Assembly: GCF_015751785.1 (NCBI RefSeq)
Contig: NZ_JADOTY010000001.1
Location: 1,488,001-1,552,000, forward strand
Direction of reading: 5' to 3'
Source: Micromonospora vinacea
Lineage (GTDB): Bacteria > Actinomycetota > Actinomycetes > Mycobacteriales > Micromonosporaceae
Length of the DNA stretch: 64,000 bases
Part shown: positions 37,164 through 46,134 of the stretch, in pieces
How the letters are laid out: every line of letters begins with the position of its first letter
Numbering within the stretch: position 1 is the first letter of the stretch
Translations under genes and position numbers: made by a program
The notes under the pieces: generated by a model
What the model saw: only the letters and a program-made list of their open reading frames with translations
What the model was told of the DNA's origin: nothing
The model's database searches: none

Positions 37164-38360
37164 TCAGCGGGCCGGACGAACCGTGCCGGATACCTCACCG
37201 AGGGCGATGGTGGTGCCGTCCGGGCCGGGCGCGGTGGCGGTGATGGTCACCGTGTCGCCGTCGTTGAGGAAAGTACGACTCTCGCCGCCCACAGTGACCG
37301 GCTCGGCCCCTCCCCAGGTCAGTTCCAGGAAGGACCCGACCTGTCCCCGCTCCGGGCCGGAGACGGTGCCGGAGGCGTACAAATCACCGGTACGCAGCGA
37401 CGCGCCGTTGACGGTGAGGTGCGCCAACTGCTGGGCGGGGGTCCAGTACATGGTGGCGAACGGGGGCTCGCTGACCTGGTCGCCGTTCCACTCGACCGCC
37501 AGGCGCAGGTCCAGGCCCAGGTGCGGCACGTCCCGCAGGTAGTCGACCACCGGCGGGTCCTGGTCGGGGGCCGCCACGTTGGCGTCGGCGAGGGCGTCCA
37601 GCGGCGTCACCCAGGCCGAGACCGAGGTGGCGAACGACTTACCCAGGAACGGGCCGAGCGGCTGGTACTCCCAGGCCTGGATGTCCCGGGCCGACCAGTC
37701 GTTGACCAGCACGACCCCGAAGACGTGCTCGGTGAAGTCGTCGACGGCGACCCGGTCACCCAGCGCGCTGGGTACGCCCACCACGAAGCCGACCTCTGCC
37801 TCGATGTCGAGGCGTACCGATGGGCCGGTGACAGGGCCCTCGGCGGAGGCCCGCTGCCCGGTCGGCCGGGTCACCGGCGTGCCGGAGACGACCACGGTGC
37901 CGGCCCGCCCGTGGTAGCCGATCGGCAGGTGCTTCCAGTTGGGCAGCAGCGGCGGCTGGCCGGGGCGGAAGATCTGCCCGACGTTCGACGCGTGGTGAAC
38001 GGATGAGTAGAAGTCGACGTAGTCGGCCACCTCGATGGGGAGCAGCAGTTCCACGTCGTCGAGGGGCACCAGCAGCGGCTCCACCGCGGCCCGGTGCGCC
38101 GGGTCGGTCAGCAGCTCGGTGATCCGCTGCCGCACCGCAGTCCACTGCGGACGGCCCAGCGCCATGAAGTCGTTGAGCACGGGCCGGCACAGCGTGCCGG
38201 CGGCCAGCACCAGCTCGGCGGTCTCCGCCGCCGCGAGGTCGAAGACCCAGGACCCGATCCGTACGCCGATCCGCGGCTGACCCCCGTTCTGCCGGAACAC
38301 CCCGTACGGCAGGTTCGTCACCCCGTACGGCGAACCGTCGGCGCCGGTCACCCAGGTCAT
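37164..38360 (-). CDS. fahA: Fumarylacetoacetase
   Basis: 398 aa; hydrolyses 4-fumarylacetoacetate to fumarate and acetoacetate, the last step of tyrosine/homogentisate degradation. An N-terminal SH3-like domain (PYGVTNLPYGVFRQNGGQPRIGVRIG) is followed by the FAH fold. Hallmarks are YVDFYSSVHHASNVGQIFRP with the catalytic His, GTPVTRPTGQ, the metal-binding EAEVGFVVGVP, and NDWSARDIQAWEYQPLGPFLGKSFATSVS. Its ATG overlaps the stop of an unrecognised upstream gene (ATGA), so the two are translated together. That pair is divergent from hmgA. Confidence 0.96.
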   Translation of the reverse strand: MTWVTGADGSPYGVTNLPYGVFRQNGGQPRIGVRIGSWVFDLAAAETAELVLAAGTLCRPVLNDFMALGRPQWTAVRQRITELLTDPAHRAAVEPLLVPLDDVELLLPIEVADYVDFYSSVHHASNVGQIFRPGQPPLLPNWKHLPIGYHGRAGTVVVSGTPVTRPTGQRASAEGPVTGPSVRLDIEAEVGFVVGVPSALGDRVAVDDFTEHVFGVVLVNDWSARDIQAWEYQPLGPFLGKSFATSVSAWVTPLDALADANVAAPDQDPPVVDYLRDVPHLGLDLRLAVEWNGDQVSEPPFATMYWTPAQQLAHLTVNGASLRTGDLYASGTVSGPERGQVGSFLELTWGGAEPVTVGGESRTFLNDGDTVTITATAPGPDGTTIALGEVSGTVRPAR

Positions 38361-39226
38361 GCGTCGTAGCCCCCGTTCACCAGCCCAAGCCGGATCAGAT
38401 CGGTCAGTGGTTCCAGGATGCTGCACGAGCCGAAGCCCACCCACAGGGGGCGAGGCCCGTCCAGCCGTGCCGTCGCGCGCTCCACCAGGGGACGCGGGTC
38501 GACCATGGTCAGCAGTTCGGCGACCGAGCGCGCCCCGTCACCGTCGGCGGCGGCCAGGGTGGCGGCCAGCACGTTGGCGTAGCCGTGGTGGGTGAAACCG
38601 GTCTCCGGGTCCAGGTGTCGGATCGCCTGGTGCAGCCCGGCGGTGAGCTTGAACGGCAGGCCCCGGTCCCGGCAGGCGCAGATCACCGCGGCCAGCTCGG
38701 TCGGGGTGGGGAAGAGTTCGGCGGCCAGGCCACCGGTGCGGAACTTGGCCGCGATCGGCACCCCGTCGGCCCGCGCGGCGACAAGCGCGTCCAGCGCGCC
38801 CATCAGCCCGAAGGTCAGCGGCAGCTCGGCGTAGACGGCCTCCACGCCCGGTAGCGCGTCGGTCAGCCGCAGCAGCTCGGCGACGCCGGGCAGCGGGTCC
38901 TCGCCACGTTTGGCGACCGCCACCTCGACCTGACGCGCGGTGACGCCGTCCGGGGCGAGAAACGACAGTGCCGACGGCAGGTTCCCGATCCCGGTGTCAC
39001 CGATCACGCCGACGACCAGGCCCTCGTCCGGGTCGACGAGACCGCTCAGCTCACCGGCGGCCACGACCGAGGCGGGGATCAACAGCGGGCCGACCAGGTC
39101 GGCGTACCAGGCGGCACGGTGCTGGCGGTGGGCGGCCACTGCATCGTGCAGCGCGGCGCTGCCCGGCGGGAAGACGGCGGCGTCGTCCACCAGGCCGTGG
39201 AGGAGTGCGGGCACCTGCGTTGACAC
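38357..39226 (-). CDS. Unrecognised protein coupled to fahA
   Basis: 289 aa from GTG 39226. I cannot assign a family. The sequence alternates hydrophobic strands and helices over its whole length, e.g. EGLVVGVIGD, VEAVYAELPL, VPIAAKFRTGG, LPFKLTAGLHQAIRH and LWVGFGSCSI. This pattern suggests a TIM-barrel-like enzyme. Conserved-looking polar residues include K in AAKFRTGG, K in PFKLTAGLHQ, HHGY and C in GFGSCSI. It has no signal or membrane segment. It is translationally coupled to fahA and divergent from hmgA, so it very probably works in homogentisate catabolism. It could fill the maleylacetoacetate isomerase step, for which no gene is seen. Confidence 0.72.
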   Translation of the reverse strand: MSTQVPALLHGLVDDAAVFPPGSAALHDAVAAHRQHRAAWYADLVGPLLIPASVVAAGELSGLVDPDEGLVVGVIGDTGIGNLPSALSFLAPDGVTARQVEVAVAKRGEDPLPGVAELLRLTDALPGVEAVYAELPLTFGLMGALDALVAARADGVPIAAKFRTGGLAAELFPTPTELAAVICACRDRGLPFKLTAGLHQAIRHLDPETGFTHHGYANVLAATLAAADGDGARSVAELLTMVDPRPLVERATARLDGPRPLWVGFGSCSILEPLTDLIRLGLVNGGYDA

Positions 39227-39266
39227 GGAACAAGAATGTACGGGACGCTACGAGGAACGGACAACA

Positions 39267-39285
39267 GCGTCCGATTATCGGACGC
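39267..39285. promoter_or_regulatory. 19-bp perfect palindrome between the fahA operon and hmgA
   Basis: GCGTCCGATTATCGGACGC has 9-bp perfect arms around a central T, in the 94-bp divergent region. It lies 35 bp before the hmgA start, where a -10 region would be. It is a very likely operator for a repressor of both transcripts; the regulator is not adjacent. Confidence 0.7.
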
Positions 39286-39320
39286 CTTCGGCCGGTGAAC
39301 GGGACATATCGGGAGGCGAG

Positions 39321-40517
39321 ATGCCGTACTACCGCAGCGTCGGCGAGGTGCCGCGCAAGCGCCACACCCAGTTCCGGCAGCCCGACGGCAGCCTCTACGC
39401 CGAGGAGCTGATGGGCCAGGAAGGCTTCTCCTCCGACTCGTCCCTGCTCTACCACCGGCACGCGCCCACAGCGATCCTGGCCGCCGACGAGTTCACCCCG
39501 GCCGCGTTCACCCGGGCACCGAACCTGCCGCTCAAGCCCCGCCACCTGCGCACCCACAAACTGGACACCGGCGGCTCCGACCCCATCCTCGGCCGGCAGT
39601 ACCTGCTCGCCAACGACGACGTACGGATCGGGTACGTCCTCGCCGACCGGCCCTCGCCGCTGTTCCGCGACGCCACCGGCGACCACTGCCTCTACGTCGA
39701 GTCGGGCACCCTGCGGGTCGAGTCCCCGTTCGGGGTGCTGGACGCGGTCGCCGGCGACTACATCGTCATCCCCACCTCGACCATCCACCGGCTGGTGCCC
39801 ACCGGCGACCAGCCCGTCCGACTGCTCGCCGTCGAGGCGTCCGGGCACATCGGCCCGCCCAAGCGCTACCTCTCCGTGCGCGGCCAGTTCCTGGAGCACT
39901 CGCCGTACTGCGAGCGGGACGTCCGCGGCCCCGATGCCCCGCTGCTCGTCGACGACGAGGAGGTCGAGGTGCTGGTCCGCCACCGGTCCCGGGCCGCAGG
40001 TCCCGGTGGCAGCGGCACTGCTTGGACTCGTCACACTTATGCCAACCACCCGTTCGACGTGGTCGGCTGGGACGGGCACCTCTACCCGTGGGCGTTCTCC
40101 ATCCACGACTTCGAGCCGATCACCGGCCGTATCCACCAGCCCCCGCCGGTGCACCAGACCTTCCAGGGGCCCAACTTCGTCATCTGCTCGTTCGTGCCCC
40201 GCAAGGTCGACTACCACCCGCAGTCGATCCCGGTGCCGTACAACCACCACAACGTCGACTCCGACGAGATGCTCTTCTACACCGGGGGCAACTACGAGGC
40301 GCGCCGCGGCTCCGGCATCGAGCAGGGCTCGATCTCGCTGCACCCGTCCGGTTTCACCCACGGCCCCCAGCCGGGTGCCGCCGAGCGTTCCATCGGCGCG
40401 GACTACTTCGACGAGCTGGCCGTCATGGTCGACACCTTCCGCCCACTGGATCTCTGCGGCGCCGCCAGCGCCTGCGAGGACGAGGGGTACGCCTGGACCT
40501 GGGCGCGTCGCGGCTAG
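39321..40517 (+). CDS. hmgA: Homogentisate 1,2-dioxygenase
   Basis: 398 aa cupin-fold Fe(II) dioxygenase that opens homogentisate to maleylacetoacetate. ATG 39321 follows GGGAGG. The N-terminus is MPYYRSVGEVPRKRHTQFR, as in actinobacterial homologues, which are shorter than the 430-440 aa enzymes of animals and proteobacteria. The metal-binding region is intact: NHHNVDSDEMLFYTGG carries ligand Glu and His, and HPSGFTHGPQPG the second His. Its stop shares CTAG with the stop of the convergent TPR gene. The palindrome upstream suggests repression when homogentisate is absent. Confidence 0.95.
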   Translation: MPYYRSVGEVPRKRHTQFRQPDGSLYAEELMGQEGFSSDSSLLYHRHAPTAILAADEFTPAAFTRAPNLPLKPRHLRTHKLDTGGSDPILGRQYLLANDDVRIGYVLADRPSPLFRDATGDHCLYVESGTLRVESPFGVLDAVAGDYIVIPTSTIHRLVPTGDQPVRLLAVEASGHIGPPKRYLSVRGQFLEHSPYCERDVRGPDAPLLVDDEEVEVLVRHRSRAAGPGGSGTAWTRHTYANHPFDVVGWDGHLYPWAFSIHDFEPITGRIHQPPPVHQTFQGPNFVICSFVPRKVDYHPQSIPVPYNHHNVDSDEMLFYTGGNYEARRGSGIEQGSISLHPSGFTHGPQPGAAERSIGADYFDELAVMVDTFRPLDLCGAASACEDEGYAWTWARRG

Positions 40518-41542
40518 CGGATCGCGGTTCTGGTGAAGACCGCGAACTCGGCTACCGCCGTGACGGCGATGGCCAGCACAAGGGGCCACGGGGAGCCGAC
40601 CATGGCGTACACCAGCAACAGCAGTGGCGCGGCGGCCACTGCGTAGACGGCCAGGGCCATCGCGCGGTCCGAGTGCAGCAGGGCGGGCAGGACGGTCCGG
40701 GTCAGCCCCGGCAGCCGGGCCGCGAGCTGCCACACGACGATCCCGCCGGTGAGCGCGGCGAGCACCGCCACGATGCGGGAGAACCCGTCGTTCGCCGACG
40801 CCGAGAACGCGACAAGTACCGCCGCCACCAGCGACCAGCCCGCGCCGTAGAGCACCAGACGGTGCAGCCCGTACGCGAGGGTTCGCGGCGAGTCGATCCG
40901 GCTCGGGCTGACCGTCACCGCCTCCGCGACGTGTTCCAACGCCTCCGACCAACGGCGCTGCTCCAGCCGCATGACCCCCACGTCGTGGCCGGCCTCGGCG
41001 AGCCGCGGGTCGAGCCGCAGCGCCTCGCGGTAGGCCCGCTCGGCCAGGTCGAACAGGTCCAGGCGGGCGGCGACCAGGCTGAGCACCAGGTGCGCCTGCG
41101 GCTCCTGCGGGGCCAACTCGACGCCGCGCCAGGCCGCGTTCAGCGCCGGCTGACCGTTGCGGGCGCCGGCCAGGATCGCCGCCGCGCTCCGCTGGGCGTA
41201 CGCGGCGGTCGGGCCGAGGGCGAGGATCCGGTCGGCGGTGGCCGCCGACTCGCTGTAGCGCTCCAGGTCGGCCAGGGCCATCCCCCTGGCCACCAGCGGC
41301 GGCAGGGCCTCCGGTGCGGCAGCCACGGCCGTGTCGGCTGCGGTGAGCGCCTCGGCCGGGCGGCCGGCGGCCAGGTGCACCCGGGCCAGCATGGTGAGCG
41401 CGTCCACGTCATCCGGCTGGAGGGCCAGACCGTAGGCCAGCTCTCCGGCCGCCTCGTCGTAGCGGCCGAGTTCGGCGAGGAGTTGGGCCCGCTGGACGTA
41501 GCCGTCGGCGGCGGACTGGTCGGGGGCGGGGTCGCTGGACAT
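40514..41542 (-). CDS. TPR-repeat membrane protein
   Basis: 342 aa from ATG 41542. Residues about 10-220 form five or six tetratricopeptide repeats (e.g. YVQRAQLLAELGRYDEAAGELAYGLALQP, and DLAERAYREALRLDPRLAEAG). The C-terminal 120 residues hold about four membrane helices. It begins 10 bp after ispF on the same strand, so it is the last gene of carD-ispD-ispF-TPR. A scaffold role at the membrane is inferred. It overlaps hmgA by 4 bp (shared CTAG stops). Confidence 0.82.
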   Translation of the reverse strand: MSSDPAPDQSAADGYVQRAQLLAELGRYDEAAGELAYGLALQPDDVDALTMLARVHLAAGRPAEALTAADTAVAAAPEALPPLVARGMALADLERYSESAATADRILALGPTAAYAQRSAAAILAGARNGQPALNAAWRGVELAPQEPQAHLVLSLVAARLDLFDLAERAYREALRLDPRLAEAGHDVGVMRLEQRRWSEALEHVAEAVTVSPSRIDSPRTLAYGLHRLVLYGAGWSLVAAVLVAFSASANDGFSRIVAVLAALTGGIVVWQLAARLPGLTRTVLPALLHSDRAMALAVYAVAAAPLLLLVYAMVGSPWPLVLAIAVTAVAEFAVFTRTAIR

Positions 41543-41552
41543 CGCGGCGAGC

Positions 41553-42035
41553 TTAGGCGGCCGGCGCGTCGTACACCAGGGCCACCGCGACCCCGGCCAA
41601 GCCTTCCTCACGCCCGGCGAAGCCGAGCCCGTCGGTGGTCGCCGCCGAGACGGTGACCGGGGCGCCGACCGCGGCGGAGAGGACCTCCTGCGCCTCCGCG
41701 CGACGCCGGCCGATCTTGGGGCGGTTGCCGATGACCTGCACGGATACGTTGCCGATCTCCAGGCCGGCGGCCCGCACCCGGCGGGCCGTCTCGGTCAGCA
41801 GCGCCACCCCGGACGCGCCGGCCCACTCCGGCTGGCCCACCCCGAAGGCGGAACCGAGATCACCGAGACCGGCGGCGGAGAGCAGCGCGTTGCAGGCGGC
41901 GTGCGCGGCCACGTCAGCGTCCGAGTGCCCGGCGAGGCCGTCCTGGTCGGGCCAGAGCAGCCCGGCCACCCAGCAGGGCCGACCCGGCTCGAACGCGTGC
42001 ACGTCGGTGCCGATGGCCACCCGGGGAACGATCAT
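41553..42035 (-). CDS. ispF: 2-C-methyl-D-erythritol 2,4-cyclodiphosphate synthase
   Basis: 160 aa; cyclises CDP-methylerythritol 2-phosphate in the non-mevalonate isoprenoid pathway. The metal-binding DxH motif is in [14 protein letters not shown], with [14 protein letters not shown] further on supplying the next His. [16 protein letters not shown] and [24 protein letters not shown] complete the family signature. ATG 42035 lies 16 bp after ispD. The substrate is made by IspD and IspE, and ispD is adjacent. Confidence 0.95.
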   Translation of the reverse strand: MIVPRVAIGTDVHAFEPGRPCWVAGLLWPDQDGLAGHSDADVAAHAACNALLSAAGLGDLGSAFGVGQPEWAGASGVALLTETARRVRAAGLEIGNVSVQVIGNRPKIGRRRAEAQEVLSAAVGAPVTVSAATTDGLGFAGREEGLAGVAVALVYDAPAA

Positions 42036-42051
42036 GATCAGAGGGTACGCG

Positions 42052-42747
42052 TCAGCCGGCTGCGGCAAGCAGATGCTCGGCCAGAGCCAGGTCGAACGGT
42101 CGGGTGATTTTGAGGGCGTATTCCGAGCCGGGCACGCAACTCACCGCGACGCCCTGCTTCTCGACCAGCCCGGCGTCGTCGGTGAGGGAGTCACCGGCGG
42201 CCGCGTGCGCGGCGTTGAGCACGGCCCGCCGGAAACCCTGCGGGGTCTGCACCGCGCGCAGGGCGGAACGGTCGACGGTGCCGAGGACCACCTCGTCGGC
42301 CCCGACTTCCTTGATCGTGTCGACGACCGGCAGGACCGGTATCACCGCGTCACACCCGCCACGGACCGCCGCCGCGACGGATTCGACCAGCTCGGGTGGG
42401 GTGAGCGCCCGGGCGGCATCGTGCACCAGGACGATCGTCGGGCCGGCGGGCACCGCTGCCAGCGCGGCGGCCACCGACGCCTGCCGTTCCGCACCGCCGG
42501 GCACCACGATCACCGGTGCGATCGGGGCCAACAGCTCGCGGACGGCCTGCACCTCGGCGGCCGGCGCGGCCACCACGATGGTGTGCACCGAAGGCGCGGC
42601 GGCCAGTCGACGCACGGCGTGCACCAACAGCGGCTCACCGGCGAGCAGGCGCAGCGCCTTGGGTCGGCCGGGGCCGAGCCGGACGCCGGCACCCGCCGCA
42701 GGCACGAGGACCGCGACGTCACCGCGCGGATTGAGCTGCGCGGTCAC
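42052..42747 (-). CDS. ispD: 2-C-methyl-D-erythritol 4-phosphate cytidylyltransferase
   Basis: 231 aa from GTG 42747; joins CTP and methylerythritol 4-phosphate in the MEP pathway. The nucleotidyltransferase N-terminus is [20 protein letters not shown], with the Arg/Lys that stabilise the transition state. Later motifs are [41 protein letters not shown] and [32 protein letters not shown]. It is in an operon with carD upstream and ispF downstream, the conserved actinobacterial order. Confidence 0.95.
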   Translation of the reverse strand: MTAQLNPRGDVAVLVPAAGAGVRLGPGRPKALRLLAGEPLLVHAVRRLAAAPSVHTIVVAAPAAEVQAVRELLAPIAPVIVVPGGAERQASVAAALAAVPAGPTIVLVHDAARALTPPELVESVAAAVRGGCDAVIPVLPVVDTIKEVGADEVVLGTVDRSALRAVQTPQGFRRAVLNAAHAAAGDSLTDDAGLVEKQGVAVSCVPGSEYALKITRPFDLALAEHLLAAAG

Positions 42748-42803
42748 GTCGCGGTCCTCGGTGGTTTCTTCACTACGAAGTGGGTACGACGATGCTGTGC
42801 GGA

Positions 42804-43289
42804 CTAGGCCTCGGTGAGGACCTTGTCGAGCAGCGTCTCCGCCTCATCCTTGGTGCTCTTCTCGGCCAGCGCGACCTCGCCGACGAGAATGTCGCGGGCC
42901 TTGGCGAGCATCCGCTTCTCGCCCGCAGAGAGGCCCCGCTCCCGCTCCCGGCGCCACAGGTCACGCACGACCTCGGCGACCTTCAGCGGGTTGCCGGAAG
43001 CCAGCTTTTCCAGATTGGCCTTGTAACGCCGCGACCAGTTGGTCGGCTCCTCGGTGTGCGGAGCCCGCAGAACGTCGAAGACCTTGCCGAGGCCCTCTTC
43101 GCCGACCACCTCACGGACGCCCACGATCTCGGCGTTCTCGGCCGGCACCCGGACCGTCAGGTCACCCTGCGCGACCCTCAGGACGAGGTATTGCTTAGGC
43201 TCGCCCTTGATGACCCGAGTCTCGATTGCCTCGATGAGTGCGGCCCCGTGGTGGGGGTAAACAACGGTCTCGCCGACACTGAAAACCAT
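42804..43289 (-). CDS. carD: CarD family RNA polymerase-binding regulator
   Basis: 161 aa. The N-terminal RNA-polymerase-interaction domain (about 1-60) opens with [24 protein letters not shown], and a C-terminal helical DNA-binding domain ends [14 protein letters not shown]. In mycobacteria CarD stabilises open promoter complexes at rRNA and other promoters. The Trp in [17 protein letters not shown], which wedges into the open complex, is present. ATG 43289 follows AAAGGGG. Confidence 0.95.
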   Translation of the reverse strand: MVFSVGETVVYPHHGAALIEAIETRVIKGEPKQYLVLRVAQGDLTVRVPAENAEIVGVREVVGEEGLGKVFDVLRAPHTEEPTNWSRRYKANLEKLASGNPLKVAEVVRDLWRRERERGLSAGEKRMLAKARDILVGEVALAEKSTKDEAETLLDKVLTEA

Positions 43290-43616
43290 AGGTTCGAAAC
43301 CCCTTTCGCTGTGTCTAGGGTAACACGCTCAGGCACCGATGTCTCACCGATGTCCTGACCGTTGGCGCAGCTCAGGGGCCCTGTGAGAGGTCTTGCTTCA
43401 GCTTGACAGGCGGTCAAACCGATGGTTCGAACACGCTCCGTAACGCACAAATGACTGCCCGGTACGGGTGAACAGAACGTCGAGATCAAGGGCTATGCGC
43501 TCCTCCATGGTAGCCCGGCCAGCAGGACCGCGCCCAGATGTAGCGCGAGGAGCCCCTGGTGCGGGACCCTGGAGACCGAGCCGCACTCCGCTCTCGAGAC
43601 GCTTCCAGGAGGTCCG
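43290..43616 (+). other. Divergent region between carD and the thioredoxin-like gene
   Basis: About 327 bp without a gene. TTGACAGGCGGTCAA at 43403-43417 is an inverted pair whose arms could each be a -35 element, one per direction, but -10 matches are weak. CACCGATGTC occurs twice near 43335-43355 in the carD leader. Confidence 0.4.
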
Positions 43617-44309
43617 ATGGGCAAGCCGGACGCAGAGGGTCACGGGCCAGCCGACGGCCTGCCCGGCCTACCGCCCGAATGGGGCCGCGTGGTGGTTCCC
43701 GACGACGCCTCCGCACTGGCCGCCGAGGCCGCTCAGGTCCGCCGTGAGCTGCGCCGGGCCAGTGGCCTCCCGGGCGGCCACCGGGCCCTGGGCCTGCCCC
43801 TGGTGGTCCTGCTGGTGGCGGTCCTCACCACGCTGGCCGGCCTGCTGGCAGTCACCTGGCCGCGCGCCAACCGCGGCGCCGACCGGCCGAACCCGGCCCC
43901 CTACTCACCACCCGCGACCCTCACCGGTCGGGCGCTGCCCGCACTGGACCTGGTCGACGCCGACGACGCACCCGTGCCACTGCGCGGCCTGCTACCCGCC
44001 ATGATCATTCTGTTGGACGGCTGCCCCTGCCCGGACCGGGTCACCGACGCCCTGGCGGCCGCGCCCGCCGGCGTCTCCGTGGTCACCGTCAGCCCAGGGC
44101 GGACGGCACCGGCCAGGCCCACCATCGAGCGACAGGCTCGCGCCCTGGCCGACCCCGCCGGAGGTCTGCGTTCGTTCCTCGGCCAGCCGGCCCGCCCCGG
44201 CACCGCGACCGCCCTGCTGGTCGACCGGGCCGGCACTGTGACCCGGGTGCTGCCCGACCTGGGCACTGTCGAGTCCTACCGGAACGACCTCAGCGCCCTG
44301 GCCGCCTGA
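43617..44309 (+). CDS. Membrane-anchored protein with thioredoxin-like domain
   Basis: 230 aa from ATG 43617 with a strong AGGAGG. A cytoplasmic N-terminus of about 60 residues, one membrane helix (about 61-83), then an extracytoplasmic domain. There LDGCPCPDRV, with a CxC pair, follows PAMIILL, resembling the active-site strand of thioredoxin/AhpC-like folds. ATALLVDRAGTVTRVLPDL later matches the thioredoxin cis-Pro/beta-strand region. A redox role outside the membrane is possible, but the CxC spacing is not that of classical CxxC oxidoreductases. It is convergent with the next gene. Confidence 0.65.
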   Translation: MGKPDAEGHGPADGLPGLPPEWGRVVVPDDASALAAEAAQVRRELRRASGLPGGHRALGLPLVVLLVAVLTTLAGLLAVTWPRANRGADRPNPAPYSPPATLTGRALPALDLVDADDAPVPLRGLLPAMIILLDGCPCPDRVTDALAAAPAGVSVVTVSPGRTAPARPTIERQARALADPAGGLRSFLGQPARPGTATALLVDRAGTVTRVLPDLGTVESYRNDLSALAA

Positions 44310-44318
44310 CCGGCGCGC

Positions 44319-44966
44319 CTACCGGGGCAGCGCGACGAGCTGCGCCTGGATGTCGATCGGCCGCTCGACGGCCGACAGCGACAGCCGGAACGGCCCGCCA
44401 CCGGGCAGCACCTCGGCACTGGCGACCGTGCCGTCGCAGTCGATGCGCGGCTGACCGTTGATCTTGGCCTCGTCGCTCGTCACCGCCAGCGTGCCCGGCC
44501 GGGTGCACCGGTACTGGAGCAGGTAGCGGGAGCCGTCGTCGCTGGCCTGCCGGGTCACATCCTGGCCAGGAGCGAGCTCCCGCTCCTCCCGCCAGATCGT
44601 CATCTGGAACGAGGGCAGCTCACCCGCGGGAAAGAGCACCGCAGGATCGCCCTCGATGTCGGTGATCGAGCCCGTCGCCGGGTCGAGCACCACGTGCGAG
44701 CCCTTGCGCACCCGAAGGACCTCGCCGGTGTTCGGGTCCAACCTCACCGTCACCCGCTCATCGGGCTCCTCAGCAGCGAGGAGACGTTCCATCGGGGTGC
44801 TGATGCTCGGCCCGACCGACGGCACCGCCGCCGCCGAAGGGACAGCCGTCCCGGCCGTCGACGCGGGCGCGGCGGCACGCCACCACCAGCCACCGGCGAC
44901 CAGGACGGCCACCGCCGCGCCAAACAGGACCACCGAGCGCAGCCGGTCGTCCGAGGTCGCATCCAC
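44319..44966 (-). CDS. Membrane-anchored protein of unknown function
   Basis: 215 aa from GTG 44966. One N-terminal helix (about 11-28) is followed by an Ala/Pro/Ser linker and an extracytoplasmic domain of about 150 residues with two cysteines (YRCTRPG, RIDCDGTV) likely to form a disulfide. No family was recognised. Its stop is 10 bp from that of the convergent thioredoxin-like gene, and it lies downstream of the type III PKS gene, 25 bp apart on the same strand, so it may be the last gene of that operon. Confidence 0.6.
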   Translation of the reverse strand: MDATSDDRLRSVVLFGAAVAVLVAGGWWWRAAAPASTAGTAVPSAAAVPSVGPSISTPMERLLAAEEPDERVTVRLDPNTGEVLRVRKGSHVVLDPATGSITDIEGDPAVLFPAGELPSFQMTIWREERELAPGQDVTRQASDDGSRYLLQYRCTRPGTLAVTSDEAKINGQPRIDCDGTVASAEVLPGGGPFRLSLSAVERPIDIQAQLVALPR

Positions 44967-44990
44967 CCCGTGAGCGTACCGGCCGGAGGC

Positions 44991-46040
44991 TCAGTCCTGT
45001 CGATCCAGCAGGGCGGCGTACAGGGTGAGGCCGGGGCCGAAGGCCAGCATGACGATGCGCCGAGCCGCCGGGGTCGCCCGACCCAACCGGTCCAGGATCA
45101 GCAGGACGGTCGGCGACGAACAGTTGCCGTGCTCGTCGAGCGTCGCCCGGGACGCCGCCAGCCCCAGTGGGGGCAACTCCAATTCCCGCTCGACCACGTT
45201 GAGGATCCGCGGCCCGCCCGGGTGCACCGCCCAACCGTCCACCTCGGAGCTGGCCACGCCGTGCCGGGCCAACAGGTCGTCAACCAGCCCGCGGACGTGC
45301 CTCGACAGCACCTGCGGCACCTTCGGCGACAACCCCATCCGGAACCCGGCGTCGGTGACGTCCCAGGTCATGTGGTCGGCGGTCGAGGTGTCGGTGACGG
45401 CGGTGACCTCACGTACCGCGTACCCCCGGCCACCCGGCACGACCACGGCGGCGACCGCGGCGTCCGAGAAGAGCGCGTGGGAGACGATCTGCTGGGTGTC
45501 CACCCGGGCACTGGACGGCTGGATGTGCAGGCTGGTCAGCTCCGCGCAGAGCAGCAGCGCCGGACGCCCCCGGGCGGCGACGAAGTCACTGGCCGCGCCG
45601 AGCCCCGGCAGCGCCGCGTAACAGCCCATGTGGCCGATGAACATCCGCTGGGTGTCCGCGGCCATGCCCAGGTCCCGGGCGAGCAGGATGTCCAAACCCG
45701 GGGTGGCGTACCCGGTGCAGGAGCAGACGATGAACAGCCCGATGTCGCCGGCGCTCAGCCCGGCCGCCGTCAACGCGCGACCCACCGCCTCCTTGCCCAG
45801 CGGCAGCGCCTCCACCTGGTAGCGGCGCATCCGGCGCTCGGTCGGCCAGTCCGAGACGTCCTCCAGCAGCGGGTTGACCGCCGCCTGCCGCCGGGTCACC
45901 CCCGAGTTGGCGAAGATTCGCTGGGCCAACGACCGGGTGGTGCCGGAGAAGTGCCGGGAGAAGAAGCCCTCCCACAACTCGTCCTGCGAAGCGGACGGCG
46001 GCTGCGCTGTCCCGAGCCCCGCGATCACTGGTACGGACAC
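44991..46040 (-). CDS. Type III polyketide synthase
   Basis: 349 aa from GTG 46040, chosen because GAGAGG lies 8 bp upstream; GTG 46049 is too close to it. The chalcone-synthase-like catalytic triad is intact: Cys140 in IGHMGCYAALPGLGAA, His273 in WAVHPGGPRIL and Asn306 in DEHGNCSSPT. The LAFGPGLTLYAALL C-terminus is typical. It condenses malonyl-CoA onto a CoA or acyl starter to give resorcinols, pyrones or naphthols. The upstream genes suggest an alkyl-phenol that is then hydroxylated, methylated and prenylated. Confidence 0.93.
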   Translation of the reverse strand: MSVPVIAGLGTAQPPSASQDELWEGFFSRHFSGTTRSLAQRIFANSGVTRRQAAVNPLLEDVSDWPTERRMRRYQVEALPLGKEAVGRALTAAGLSAGDIGLFIVCSCTGYATPGLDILLARDLGMAADTQRMFIGHMGCYAALPGLGAASDFVAARGRPALLLCAELTSLHIQPSSARVDTQQIVSHALFSDAAVAAVVVPGGRGYAVREVTAVTDTSTADHMTWDVTDAGFRMGLSPKVPQVLSRHVRGLVDDLLARHGVASSEVDGWAVHPGGPRILNVVERELELPPLGLAASRATLDEHGNCSSPTVLLILDRLGRATPAARRIVMLAFGPGLTLYAALLDRQD

Positions 46041-46134
46041 GATCCCCACCTCTCGTCAGATGCTGTCCTCCCCCTGGCCGTCCCACCAGCCGCCTCGGCC
46101 GGTCGTCCTTCCGTGCGAGCCCGGTGCGGCGGGC

